Assembly (NCBI GenBank): GCA_022592445.1
Contig: JABYQR010000256.1
Coordinates: forward strand, 1-64,000
DNA length: 64,000 bases
From: Cytidiella melzeri
Taxonomy: Eukaryota; Basidiomycota; Agaricomycetes; Polyporales; Irpicaceae
Direction of reading: 5' to 3'
The notes under the pieces: generated by a model
The model's database searches: none
Told to the model about the DNA's origin: nothing
What the model saw: the letters and a program-made list of their open reading frames with translations, nothing else
Program-made: the position numbers and the translations under genes
Part shown: one piece after another, positions 22,972 to 33,929 of the stretch
How positions within the stretch are numbered: the stretch's first letter is position 1
How the letters are laid out: each line of letters opens with the position of its first letter

Positions 22972-25900
22972 AGAATGGAGATGTGCAAAGCGATGGGTTT
23001 TCGTGTGCATGATGTGCCAACAAGACATCCGGTAAGTACTCATCCCAATGGTTCTGCGAAGTAGGAGCACATACCCGAGCTAGCATTTGGACTAGAGTAT
23101 CATTAAACTTCTTGAGGCGTCCATTGGTCTGTGGATGATACGGCGTTGTATGTAGGTGTTGAATACCTAAACGGCGAAGGAAGTTTTGTACCAGGTAAGA
23201 CCGAAATTCATCGCCATTGTCAGTGAGGATAGCAAAGGGCTTACCGTGCGTCAAAATCACGTAGCGCAAGATATTTACGACAGCCTCTGCCGATCGACGT
23301 GTCAATGCGTTCGCAATGGTAAAGTCAGTTCCGAGATCCATACCAGTAATGAGATATTGATTTCCTTGTTGTGTTTTCGCCAGAGGTCCTACAAAATCAA
23401 AAGCCCATATGTCATCGGCACCTACACGAGGTAAGGGATGAAGGATCTGTGGTGCAGAAGGTTCACGACAAACAAACTGACATTTGTTGCAGGTTTTGAC
23501 GACTTGTTTGACAAGTTCCATCACGAATGGCATCCAAGCGCGGCGACGAATTGCCAGTGTAACTGAAGGAACACCGAGGTGGCCAAGGTCGACATGAACA
23601 CGGCGAATGATGGCTTCAGCCTTCTCGACTGTGGTAGGTACTTCTACTTGCAGTTCTTCCTCTCCTAACTGAATAATCCGAAGTAGCTTTTCTTTGACGA
23701 GGCGGTATTTCCCATCACCGACGGCATCAGCTTCGACTCCAGCCTTCAAGTCCTGTTTGTAGCGAGCCAACATTTCGAACGTCGATGTTTGGTCGGGTGC
23801 TGATCTGAGGGCATCAAGAGGATTTGCAAAAGTGGTTCAAGAGTCTGTTCATCCGGTGTTTCGTTATGGCCACCACGACGCGATAAGGCATCCGGCGCAA
23901 GTTGTGACCTTCCGGGGCGATTTATGATTTTGACATCAAAATGAGCAAGATCATCAATGAAGCGAGCAAGGTGGCAACCAAGATCCTTTTGAGTACGTGC
24001 GTATTTTAAGGACTCATGATCGGTGCGTACCACAATAGGCGATCCTTCGATATAACCTCTCCATTTCCGCAAGGCCCAAATGACTGCGAGCATCTCACGT
24101 TCTTGTGCAGAGTACCTTTGTTCCGTAGGCGTCATTCGTCGCGATTCAAAGGCAACAGTTCGTAAGTTCTTTTCCTTGAATGTGAATCAAAGTGTCGACT
24201 TACTATCATCCTTCCCCCCTTTTAGATCCCTAAACGGTTCCGACGTTTGCTGAAGAACGGCGCCAATGCAGTTTCCTGAGGCGTCGGTATCTATTACAAA
24301 CAATTGCCATGGTGTTGGATGGATTAGGAACACAGGTGAGGTGAGTTTTATTTTGATTGTCACGAAAGCATGCTCACGGTCAGCATTCCACTCAATAGGA
24401 CTCCCTTTCTTAGGTGATCCAAGCAGTAAGTCGTAAATTGGATTCATAATCTTTGCGAAATGTTCAATAAATCGTCGATAGTACCCTGCCAGGTTGCAGA
24501 ACCCGCGTACCTCCGTAATCGTTGTTGGGCGTGGCCAATCACGTATTGCGGCCACCTTTTTCGGATTAGGACAAATACCTTGACCTGAAACGATATGACC
24601 AAGGTACAGCACACTGGTAAGTCCCCACTTACACTTCTTTTTGTTCAGTATCAACTGATGCTTCTCCAGTCGTCGCACAACGGTATCGACATTGCGTAAG
24701 TGTTGGTCTGCCGTTTTCGAAAAAATGATGATATCGTCGGGGTACACAATCACAATGATGTCGAGTAAATCGCGTAGGATTTCATTCATCATATTTTGAA
24801 ATGTAGCAGGTGCGTTGATGAGTCTGAAAGGCATTACACGGAACTGAAAATGACCATATCAACAGGTGAATGCAGTTTTTGGACGCGCGTTGTCGGAAAG
24901 ACGTACTTGCCAATAGCTAGAACGGAGATCAAGACAAGTGAAAAATTGAGCACCAGCAAGAGTGGCGTAACAGTCATCGATTTGCGGCAATGGGTAAGCA
25001 TTTGGCACAGTCACTCGGTTTAGTGCTCTGTAGTTGACGCAAATGCGCAGCTCACCATTTTTCTTCCGAACAGGTAACAGAGGTGATGAATACGGCGACA
25101 AAGAGGGTTCAATAACTCCTTCCTTGAGTCCATTGTCAACGAATGCTTTGATGGCCTTCTGTTCAATAGGCGAGAGAGGACGGCTGTGTGCGCAAATTGG
25201 TTTTGCATCGTTGGTCTCAATGTTGTGTTCCCATTGGCGTGCCGGTGGATATCCGGGCTTCTCCGCAAAGCAACAAGGGTGACATTCCTTCATTGCTGTG
25301 AGTACATGTCTACTGACAATAGGATCACATACCTCGCCTGGGCCCAAATCTTTGACTACCGCTGCAACAAGAGGATGACGACAAACACAAGATGTTGGAA
25401 AGTGTCTCGTTACGTTTCGGCACGGTAAGCACATTGGTTTCGCTTGTCGAATAATGTATTGCAGTCCTGACCTTGGATCAACTAGCTTATATTTGTTCGT
25501 GTTCCAATCGATTGCGGCCTGATGAAGACGCATCCACTCCCATCCAAGAAGAACATCATGACGAAAATTCGAATTGTTTTCCAAGACATAGGCATGGAAG
25601 TCCTCTCGAATCCGTCCACCAAAAACAAGGGTCATTCGTGCGAACGCGGACATGGTCGTCTTACCGGCCCCAACTACATCGCGAGGTGTAATACGGAAAA
25701 AATTGGCATGGGCACGACGAGCAACATCGCGCGTGACGTAGTTCGACGTTGGGCCGGTATTGAGGAGGGCTCGCACACTGATAGCTCTGCTCCCATGGAG
25801 GTCGCGATTCGGTGGACCCAGCCCTATCGCATATGTTGGGTTTGTGTCCATTTCTTCATGTACTAACACATACAAGGGGTCGTCGCTATCATCGGTGAGT

Positions 25901-27183
25901 CGCTCGTCTCGTTGGGTCGGCTCTTGACTGACGAGAGGCTCGAGATCCAGCGCAGGAATATAATCATCAGGCAGATCTTGCGGGAAAAAGTCTCCGTTGT
26001 CATTCGAAAAACGTTCAGACTCCATCTCCAAGGTATGTACTTGTTGTGGTCTCGCAGCTCCATATGTTTGCTGACCATTCGACTGACTGTTTGACACAGG
26101 TGATGCCTTGGTAGTGCCAGCACGACAAGCGCGCTTATAATCCTTGGCAACATGACCGCGTTCGTTACAGTTGTAACATCAGACATTTGCCGACTGCTGC
26201 ATAGCATCAAGGTCCATCGGAGCGTGGTTCGCGGTGTCGTTATTGGCTGCGGTGTTGTTGTTCGTGCCTGCGTTCTGCAAAAAAGGAGGAGCCGGTGCCG
26301 GGAACAGAGTGTCTCGTCTCACCTTGTTCTTAGCTCAAGGGTCATTGCGCCCATTCTTGTGAGGACAACGTGAAGAAGGGTAAGACTTCTGTACCTGATT
26401 AGAGAGCTGACGGTTCTGTGCCCACTCGATAGCCAGGTCGTAAATGTGCAACATGTTCGGAGCAGTATTGGAGCGCAATGCTTCGGTGATGTACAAACGG
26501 GCTTGCTGCGGGAGCAAAGCAAGAAAATTCCATCGACAGTCTTGGTAAGTCATCTGATTGTCTGGGATGCAAGCGTCGAGCAGCTGAAATTTCTGTACAA
26601 ACTTGGCCATGTCTCCCTGATAAACAGTTGCATGCATACGGGCATGAACCTGGTCAAGGATGATAGGATTGTCAAAATGTTGCCGTAAGAGGACTTTGAA
26701 AGCAGCCCAGTCCGCCGGAACAGCCTGACAACTGATAAGATTATGGTACCAGGAGAGGGCCAAATCATTGAAGCATGTTGCAGCTGCCTGAATCCATACA
26801 TCGGGTGGAACCCCCGACGCACGAACAGCGTCTCAGAAAATTGTGATCCAATAATTCACGTTGCTATTCGGTGAGTCAAGCTCTCCTGAAAAGCGCGGCG
26901 GCAATACCTTAAACGAACCTCAATTAGGTTGAGGTGCTGCTGGTGCAGCCGGCGCGGGTGCAGGTACAGGTGCGGGTTGAGGCGCATTCACGGTCAACTG
27001 AGCCTGCTCGAGCGCGGTCGTGAGGGACTGCTCGAGTTGTTGCTGGGTCAGCAGCTGGTTCTGAGCAGCCTGGACTTGCTGTCGAGCATCTTGGAGTTCA
27101 TTTGTCAGGGTGGTGAAGATCTGCTGCAGGGCTGCAGTAGCTTCGGGCGGAAAGTGATTCTGCAGGATTTGAAACGGATCCAT
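22972..27183 (-). pseudogene. Gypsy gag-pol (gag, protease, RT, RNase H, integrase core)
   Basis: Gag begins at ATG 27,183 (MDPFQILQNHF) with a Gln-rich coiled region. It includes ALSWYHNLISCQAVPADWAAF and a zinc knuckle whose final Cys is Tyr (CYNCNERGHVAKDY). Protease ALLDTG reads ALLNTG (Asn codon 25,759-25,761). RT contains LRICVNYRALNRVTVPNAYP, DLRSSYWQV and YPDD in place of the usual YLDD/YVDD. RNase H has FVIDTDASG and RTDHESLKYA. The integrase core has an HHCC-like segment, AFDFVGPL, LTDNGDEF and TPYHPQTNG. Gag to RNase H is one continuous frame interrupted by five stops (near 26,920, 26,834, 26,335, 26,179 and 24,859), all TGA and explicable as CGA to TGA. One frameshift lies near 23,770. 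Confidence 0.92.
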
Positions 27184-27412
27184 TCTGTATGACAAGTACC
27201 GTAAATACTATATATAATGGTGCGCGCGACGGCGGTACTATGAGCGATGCCCTGTTCTCAGAAGGACAAATCAGACGTCAGTTTATATAGGCCTAAAAAG
27301 AGAATATACCTTAGTACACTGCGGTAGGCGGCGCGGTGCACCTATACAGAGTCAAAGTCGAGGTGAGAATTCGAGGTTGACTAGAGAGAGGATGTGCGAG
27401 GTTAGCTAGACC

Positions 27413-27432
27413 CCACACTTGATCAAGTGTGG
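27413..27432. other. Perfect 20-bp palindrome at the gypsy LTR/internal junction
   Basis: CCACACTTGATCAAGTGTGG spans the inner edge of the 5' LTR and the first 15 bases of the internal region, where a primer-binding site is expected. No tRNA match starting directly at the LTR edge is obvious; a TGGGGTC about 12 bases in could be one. The palindrome could form a hairpin in the genomic RNA near the priming site. Confidence 0.6.
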
Positions 27433-27675
27433 TTTCACTCACTTCAGACGAAGAGCGGTTCGATTTTGCGGTGAAAATGAGCGAGAGAATTCTGCCCATA
27501 ACGTTCGTATTTCAAGGGTTTTTATCCCTTTCGTATTGTACAGATTTGTAAGCTACAAGAATAGGAGCTACTTGATTACTTATCCTTAATAATCCTTTTA
27601 TTCAGTCGTTACCAAGAAAGTGCGCTAAACAAGTCATGAGAACGATCAGGCACTACTCGTACAGGTCATACCACA
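27428..27675 (-). repeat. Gypsy 5' LTR
   Basis: The 248-bp partner of the LTR at 13,549-13,796, with TGTGGT and ACCACA ends. The right flank is GCAGC. Confidence 0.93.
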
Positions 27676-28664
27676 GCAGCTGCTGGACAATCCGACGTGG
27701 CCTCAAGCACCATTCAAAGTTGTCAAAACTGGGTATCACAGGTACAGTGCCAATCCATAGCACACACTGTTTGTGGGGATTGACCCTGTGTCCCTTTGCC
27801 TGTTGTAGTGTACGCAGTGTCATCAAGGTGATGTGACAGAGGGTGTATACATCATACAAACATTATGTAATACATGCCTGCAGTGCGCTATACTTCTTTG
27901 ACAGTGTGTTCAGTGCAACCCATGCAAACATGTCTCAATGAGCTTACCACGCATGTAAGGTAGACAACACTAGGAACACCCATGCCTTATGTAAGCGAAC
28001 TGCTTAACTACTGACCCCCCAATGCCAATACCAATGGTGGCAACATGGGAAACTTTTTCATGAATCTGATCAATGGGAAATAGTCCTAGGTGTATATCCT
28101 ACAGTTCCTATAGAGTGTATCTCCAAATATGTTGAGTCACACATATTTATTTGGCTAAAACCTCCCAAACTGAAAGTGATCCTTTTCACACTTTCAGTCA
28201 TCTGGCAAGGTTTTCAAATCTTCATGAGTCAATTTCAGCCGGCACCTATCAGGCGTCTCAAATATAGCCTTCCAATTATGGTATCATCAATCACGGATCT
28301 TGGTGGGATCTTAGATGTCCACAGCTAGACCTACAGGTAAAGACTACATGCACCTGCAGGTGTTGTTCCAACACAAAGAAAGTCTGTTTGACGGTTTTTT
28401 TGGTTCAGCTTGAGGCACTTGTAATTCAACATTGTGGTCTAGGAGCCTGAAGAAACAAAAATGGAAAATTTTCTCTCCCGATTTTGGCAGGTATCTATTT
28501 TAGCACTCTGATTCACATAAGGGTGAGTGTTCCTAGTGTTGTCTACCTTATGTTGTAAGCCTGAATTTTACAAAATGGTTCTGACAGCATAAAAGTTGAC
28601 GCATTCTGGCTCTGCAGCAATCAATGCTCGCCACAATATGCACTTCATCAATGTTCCCTTCGCG
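27676..28664. other. No recognised feature; right flank of the gypsy element
   Basis: About 1 kb of AT-rich sequence with no conserved motif, splice structure or long ORF. The phrase CCTAGTGTTGTCTACCTTA near 28,531 also appears in inverted form near 27,957 (TAAGGTAGACAACACTAGG), so a roughly 20-bp inverted pair about 570 bp apart may mark a small non-autonomous element. Confidence 0.45.
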
Positions 28665-28872
28665 CCTGCTCACGCAGTTTATTCGATGTGTATGTAAATT
28701 ACGTAACGTGGTTCGACACCGTCGTGGACGAGACGTGTGTCGAACGACTCTCTCTTCTCTACGCTTTACCTTACGACTCTCTTGTACTCCGTACTCGCCC
28801 CGTTGTCGCGCATCTGGACAATACAGCGCGGTCCTGTTCCTTTTCTGAACGACTGCGCGCCCCAGTGAAGAC
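28665..28872 (+). repeat. Left arm of a long inverted repeat
   Basis: A 208-bp arm starts CCTGCTCACGCAG and ends CCCCAGTGAAGAC. Its reverse complement, with scattered substitutions, lies at 29,390-29,598. The arm is followed by a gag-like fragment in the same orientation, so it may be an LTR or its 3' part. Confidence 0.8.
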
Positions 28873-28982
28873 GAGCCGCCAACTCGCCTTACACTTTTTT
28901 TTGAACCTCCACCGCTCTGATCTCCGCTCTTGTTTCAACACTTTATTCCATCCTGGCCGACTGACCGTCTCAAACCAAGGCC

Positions 28983-29389
28983 CGTGAGTCTGCACGGGCT
29001 ACAAGTTGTGCTACCTCAGCAGATTCGACGCCATCGCGGATAGCTCGTCCTTCAGCATTGAAAGACACTCCTCCACATCTGTCGACCGAGCCGCCTACTA
29101 CGCGCTTGAGCCCTCTATTGCCCCTGCCAGAGTCTTTGGTCGACTTCACTTCTGCCACTCCGCCACTCTCTGACACTCGATGACCACCTTCTCCTGAGAC
29201 TCCCTCCTCATCCGGGTCGCAGCCCCTCGTCATAGCGCCGCGACATATTGGGATGTCTACTAAGATTGACGTACCGATACTGGCTGGACCGTTGTCTCAT
29301 GGTGTTATCACAAATTGGCTCAACAAGTGCCAAGACACCTTTGAGATGGTGCTCCTTCTCAACCCAGCCTGTACTAGTGTCTTGTCTGT
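28983..29389 (+). pseudogene. Fragment of a retrotransposon gag N-terminus
   Basis: The plus frame shows a Thr/Ser/Pro-rich stretch (TPSRIARPSALKDTPPH) interrupted by one TGA, then MSTKIDVPILAGPLSHG and ITNWLNKCQDTFE. The latter resembles the start of the capsid region of basidiomycete LTR-retrotransposon Gag proteins. It ends abruptly at the right arm of the inverted repeat. Assignment to gypsy or copia is not possible from this piece. Confidence 0.55.
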
Positions 29390-29598
29390 GTCTTCACTGG
29401 GGCGCGCGGTCGCTCAGAAAAGGAACGGGACCGCGCTGTATTGCCCAGACGCGCGACAACGGGTGCGAGTACGTAGTACAAGGGGTTCGTGAAGTAGAGC
29501 GTAGAGAAGAGAGAGTCGTTCGACACACGTCTCGTCCACGACGGTGTCGAACCACGTTACGTAATCTACATACAAATCGGGTAAACTGCGTGAGCAGG
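29390..29598 (-). repeat. Right arm of a long inverted repeat
   Basis: This arm is the inverted partner of 28,665-28,872, separated by about 517 bp. No target duplication is visible outside the arms. Two LTRs of one family left in opposite orientations by nested insertion, or a long terminal inverted repeat element, are both possible. Confidence 0.8.
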
Positions 29599-29843
29599 GT
29601 TACACAGACATGGGTGCCGCCAAGCATAATTGCTCTGCGTTCTACACTGGCATGTCAAAACTCGGACCCTACAGGTTGTGATGGATGAACTCAACGGTCT
29701 GCAACATGCAAAATGGAGCTTGCACGTATAGACAAAGAGTTGCAGGCTCTCGTAAAGTTAACACCTATCTTAAATCTGAGTTAGTTTGAAATAATGTCCC
29801 ACAACGCAGGTTGTAACGCTATGCATCAATCAGTCAGAAAGAC

Positions 29844-29870
29844 CGGGAAATGGGGAATCCGGTCAGTCCG
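29844..29870 (+). repeat. Left terminal inverted repeat of the KDZ element
   Basis: A 27-bp block beginning CGGGAAATGGGGAATCC and continuing GGTCAGTCCG, identical to the inverse of 36,250-36,276. The identity stops at the next base on the outer side. Confidence 0.85.
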
Positions 29871-30440
29871 AATCCAGTCGATCCGTGGCGCCTAAAATGG
29901 TGTGACATGCGTGTCACTCCCACCATGGTGGCAGACTGTAAGACATAGCTTGATATAGCGTCGATGTGATCCTCCCATGCTCGAGAAGACGAGCTCTTCG
30001 AATTGAAATCCCCTTTGACCGTTATATAAGAGAGAGCAAGCAAATGATTGACTGCGCGCGCAACCTCTCCCTCCGTCCCCGCATGCCAGGCCTTGAGGCT
30101 GCGACTCTTGTGAGTACTTCAATGCAGAACACTTCAGGCTGACAACTTAGTATTTTGTAAAGAACAGGTGTCCTACCTTTGGTTGCCCTGGTGCAAACAC
30201 TGAGCTGCAACTGCAGACCGTTTCACCAAAATCCCGGACTGCCAAACCAGGCAATCACGGACGTCAGTACTATTCCGTGAGTATCTCGAGTTTGGCTAGA
30301 ATGGACACGTTGTAACCAAATATTGGTGGCAGTGTAACCTACCAAACACACTCACTCCGACTGGAAAGTGCAGTTATTTTCGTTGGGTGTCCGTCTCACC
30401 ATCTTTCCCCTCTGCCTCACCTTCACTACCCGGTTTCATC

Positions 30441-32329
30441 ATGCCCACATCAAGAGAACGATGCGCGGTCAGCGACTGCAGGAAGTCCCGCAACAAGATG
30501 TGCGGAGCTGGCAAATGCCGCTCCTGCTGTGAGGAAGGTGGCGGCTGTGTATATCACAACCGAACAGACAAGTCGCGATCTCAAGCCGGTACCAGTCCTC
30601 CTGCCGCATCTTCTCCAACATCTTCCCCAGTCCTTCCTACATCATCGTCTTCTGCATTATCATACCTGAGCATCCCATCAATTGTTGTCTCACCGATGGA
30701 CCCGGCTTTGTCAGAAGCTATAGGATCTGGTCCTGCTGATCTTCCATCTCTTCCATCTGAGCTTTTGCCTTCTGTGTCTGTGCCGCAGCCAATGGTTCCC
30801 GCCCAGCTTCAGAGTCCCTCTACAACTCCAACTTCCGGTCCTACCACTCTTCCATCTCCATCTACACCTACGCTAGCGTCTTATCATCTTCTGGAACCAC
30901 CCTCCCCCTTGGCATCAACATCTCGAATTGCTCCGGCATCTCCGGCGTCTCTATCATCTCTATCGTCTCCCAGTGTTACGCCTATTCGAAAGGCATCACA
31001 GATGCCCAATAGTTATCACCCAAAGTACGATGGTGAGCAGGAGCGCTATTTGAGAAAGCTGAAAGAGGAGGAGCAGAAGAAAGAGCGGAAGCTTCGTGAG
31101 GAGCAAGAGGTCACCGTGCACTGCTGGCTGAAGGTACGCACTTGAGATCACCCCGCTCACTAGTAGAAAGCTGACATGCAGCACCGCAGGATGGCGAACC
31201 ACCCACACACGACAGCTTCCAAGGAGAAAGTGGTGCCACGTCTAAGTTCATGTTTTCACGCTCGCATTTGAAGACCCTTGGGCTGATCGACAATGGCGCA
31301 GTCCAGTCTGAGCCGACTCGGTTTCGTATTTATCACCCTGAACACGGCTACTGGCTTGGCGCATCAGAAGGTTACATCGCCCTTGTGCCTCCCGGCCGTC
31401 ATCTTTTCGTTGCTGCATCTGGATTCAGGCGACTTTCTGAGATGGATCCAACTATTGCTCGTTTCTCTGTCAAGGAGACTCCTTCTCATTTACGGACAGG
31501 CTTGCAGAAGGAGCGCGCCTCAGTTCGTGCACAATCTCATTCAGCAGCTGCTGTGCCTTTGAAGCGTCCAGCTATCGCACCTCATCCGTCACTCGGCCCT
31601 GTTCTCACATCTCGTGTTGACCATCGCAAAGGGAGGCCGAAGCCACGACCTGTTGGTACAGCTCAGCCGCTTCAGCGCCAGAAGCGGAAGTACCATGACT
31701 TCGAGCCAGATGATATACTCGAACTCAGCGACGACAAGCCAGAGCCCATCGTCCCGGAAGGCGTTCGTGGTAATCGCTACACAATTGATGACAGTTCGGA
31801 TGACGGTGGCAGTGGTACTTCAGCTCGTACTCTGAAAGTGACTCCCATTCAGCTTGAGCCTGAGGTCAAACACGAGCAACCTTGGAAGAGCAGCCTTCTG
31901 TCTTGGTCACCCTCCTCGGACTCTGATTTGCCTGGTAGCTCCGATCTTGGGTCTGGCTCGGACTCTGAGGCTGTCACAAACCAAGATCCTGGTAAAGAAG
32001 GCCCTCGTTCTTGGCCGCGTGATTTCTATTGCGTCGAAATACTAGTTGGCTTTGCAGTATATGCCCAACAGCTCAAAGAGAATGTGCCAGCAGACCGAGC
32101 ATTCTTCAAGGCATTCCCATCTGCAAAGAAGTACTCGCGCTCGACCTTCAGCGATAACCGTAGCCGCTGGTCTAATGCTCCTGTCAGTGTGCGAGATGCT
32201 GCCGTAGATGCCAACAAGACCGACGCTGGCAGGTGGCCTGTCTTTGCTCGTAAAAACCCTATCAAAGGTCTTGAAGCGCAGGCAGCTCTGAGGCGTCAGG
32301 CAAAGGGGAAAGGTCGTGCAGACCAGTGA
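30441..32329 (+). CDS. Cys-cluster protein of an expanded agaricomycete family, carried by the KDZ element
   Basis: Two exons (30,441-31,133 and 31,190-32,329; 56-nt intron) give 610 residues with no internal stop. I chose ATG 30,441 because the open frame upstream starts only with GTG, and because the Cys cluster follows at once: CAVSDCRKSRNKMC then CRSCC and a final C/H. This is a RING-like zinc-binding pattern. A long Ser/Pro-rich linker, a Glu/Lys coiled region, a globular block (FRIYHPEHGYWLGASEGYI), an acidic Ser/Asp stretch and a basic C-terminal domain with FSDNRSRWSNAP follow. I recall similar architectures as large uncharacterised families in mushrooms, often near transposons. Function is unknown; DNA binding or regulation of transposition is a guess. 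Confidence 0.7.
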
Positions 32330-32497
32330 CGGAAGGTTTGTAACACTCACTATGTGACTTGGGTAGCATCATGCGGTTCTGTCTCGATTTGTAGCACACT
32401 GGTCTCGACTTGTACTTTCAACATTTTGTGATTTAACTGAATCAATGTCCTACGGAATTTATGGGAACAACGGTAACGCGGAGCATGGGGACGTCGA

Positions 32498-32589
32498 GGA
32501 CGAGGATATGCGATACAATAGATGAGAGTGCGTGGTTGCTGAAGGACGAGGATATGCGATACAATAAATGAGAGTGCGTGCTTGCCAGC
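32498..32589. repeat. 46-bp tandem direct repeat
   Basis: Two units beginning GGACGAGGATATGCGATACA start at 32,498 and 32,544 with only a few differences. They lie between the two coding parts of the KDZ element in sequence with no supported gene (32,330-32,794). Confidence 0.75.
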
Positions 32590-32794
32590 GACAGATACCG
32601 GATACAGTGTGTGGGCCAGATGGATGGCCAATGAGTCAACATGAGACGCTCAGCGGTCATGAAATCAGCTTGGATCGCTATCACGTCGGTATCGTCAGTT
32701 TCCACATGAGCACACCAAGAGCAATGAGGCCGCAACGCACCTTTTTTGAGGGATTGAGACAGCAAGGTCCTTACTACTACCGGGTCCGCGCGAA

Positions 32795-33070
32795 TTAGGA
32801 CCGACGAGGCAGAAGGGTGACAGTCCTCGGCTTCTTCACTTCTAGACCACTCTTGCCAAAGTATCGCTCGGACTCGAATGACCAGTGTAGACTGCCGACA
32901 ATCCAATCCGCGAGGCCATCGACATAGACATCGACCTGTCTGTCAATTTCCGACGTTTATCGTACGATGACAATAGAACGGCGCACGATAAAGTCAATGA
33001 ATGTATCATTAGCCCAAATGGAGTAGAGCAACGTACCCTTCGACTGTTCCACGTTGTAGGAAAACATGTC
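32795..33070 (-). pseudogene. Sesquiterpene synthase fragment (NSE motif and C-terminus)
   Basis: Fungal terpene synthases cyclise farnesyl diphosphate. The exon at 33,037-33,070 codes for DMFSYNVEQSK, the second metal-binding (NSE) motif from its Asp on, bounded by AG and GTACG splice sites. The last segment (32,795-32,935) codes for 46 residues that closely resemble agaricomycete enzymes: [17 protein letters not shown], then a [14 protein letters not shown] stretch and TLLPRRS before the stop. About 40 residues normally found between these pieces (the GDTHN helix and the next) are absent, and so is everything upstream, including the DDxxD-type first motif. It is therefore a remnant. It lies inside the KDZ inverted repeats. 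Confidence 0.82.
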
Positions 33071-33413
33071 CTGAAGGTGGGGTGTTCATGAAGTCGCATC
33101 AGACGCGAAGCTGGGGTAGGCCGCTCCTGTAGTTACAGCCAGGGACCTACGTCATACCGTGTGGACGTCAACGTATACGGCCCTGATTATCGACTTCTCG
33201 ACTGGCAGCGAATACGTCGCCGTGGGGAACAGTCGAGGGCACGTCCTCCTCTACCATCTACTCGATTTCGCGCCACAGTCATAGCGTGCCTCGTAATATG
33301 CCGCCGTGCGCATCTCACTGGGGCTCGACGGGTGCGTACCACAAGCACGGACCCGTCTCGCAGCTCATCTCGCGCGATGCTGGAAGATCTTGATGCGGCA
33401 TTCACTCGAAGCA

Positions 33414-33757
33414 CGTCGAGACAACGGAGGCGTCATGAAAAGGACGACGGGTGCGTCGGACGACGAGGGAGATGCAGAACCGACGATCCACGACAGGTAT
33501 GTATCGTTACGTGCGGCACACCCGCCGCGGTGTAGCTATTGCTCACCATTTGATTACAGGCCATGCCATCACGAAAGTACGCTCACGTCGAGACAACGGA
33601 GGCGTCATGAAAAGGACGACGGGTGCGTCGGACGACGAGGGAGATGCAGAACCGACGATCCACGACAGGTATGTATCGTTACGTGCGGCACACCCGCCGC
33701 GGTGTAGCTATTGCTCACCATTTGATTACAGGCCATGCCATCACGAAAGTACGCTCG
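33414..33757. repeat. 172-bp tandem duplication containing an intron-like segment
   Basis: Two units (33,414-33,585 and 33,586-33,757) look identical except at the last base. Each holds a 63-nt segment with canonical splice signals (GACAG/GTATGTATCG ... TTGATTACAG/GCC). The spliced unit would be 109 nt, so the duplication would shift frame. Several overlapping ORFs run through it but none resembles a known protein. The rest of 33,071-33,929 is unrecognised. Confidence 0.88.
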
Positions 33758-33929
33758 AGTTGGGAGTTCTGCGTCGGCCGTGCCATGGTTGCACAGCGAG
33801 CGCGACAACTTGTTTCGCTCCTTACACTTGCCACACTCTCCCGTCGACTTGCGGCTCAACCTCGCAGCTTAACAATCTCGTCGACGCATTGTATCTCAGT
33901 GAATACAAAGTGAATACATCACATATACA

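Larger units (their letters stand above)
13549..27675 (-). mobile_element. Ty3/gypsy retrotransposon split by a copia insertion
   Basis: Two 248-bp LTRs (13,549-13,796 and 27,428-27,675), each with TGTGGT...ACCACA termini, bound a minus-strand gag-pol. Removing the copia element at 14,411-22,971 leaves about 5.57 kb. The integrase frame then reads through the junction, restoring the TSPFYL motif typical of gypsy integrases. A purine-rich tract (AAGGGGGTAGTG, minus strand) abuts the 3' LTR. The flanking 5-mers (GGCTG left, GCAGC right) do not match, so the target duplication is lost or the element has recombined. Gag-pol carries five TGA stops, a frameshift and a mutated protease site, so it is not autonomous. 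Confidence 0.92.

Noticed and set aside
28688..28987. ORF across the left inverted-repeat arm
   Set aside because: Low-complexity Arg/Leu-rich translation with no motif; the same arm read in reverse gives an equally long ORF.
30387..30440. Upstream extension of the Cys-cluster protein
   Set aside because: The open frame begins with GTG, which is not expected to initiate in a fungal nuclear gene; ATG 30,441 has A at -3.
33414..33757. Possible CRISPR-like array
   Set aside because: Only two long tandem units without spacers, in a eukaryotic genome.
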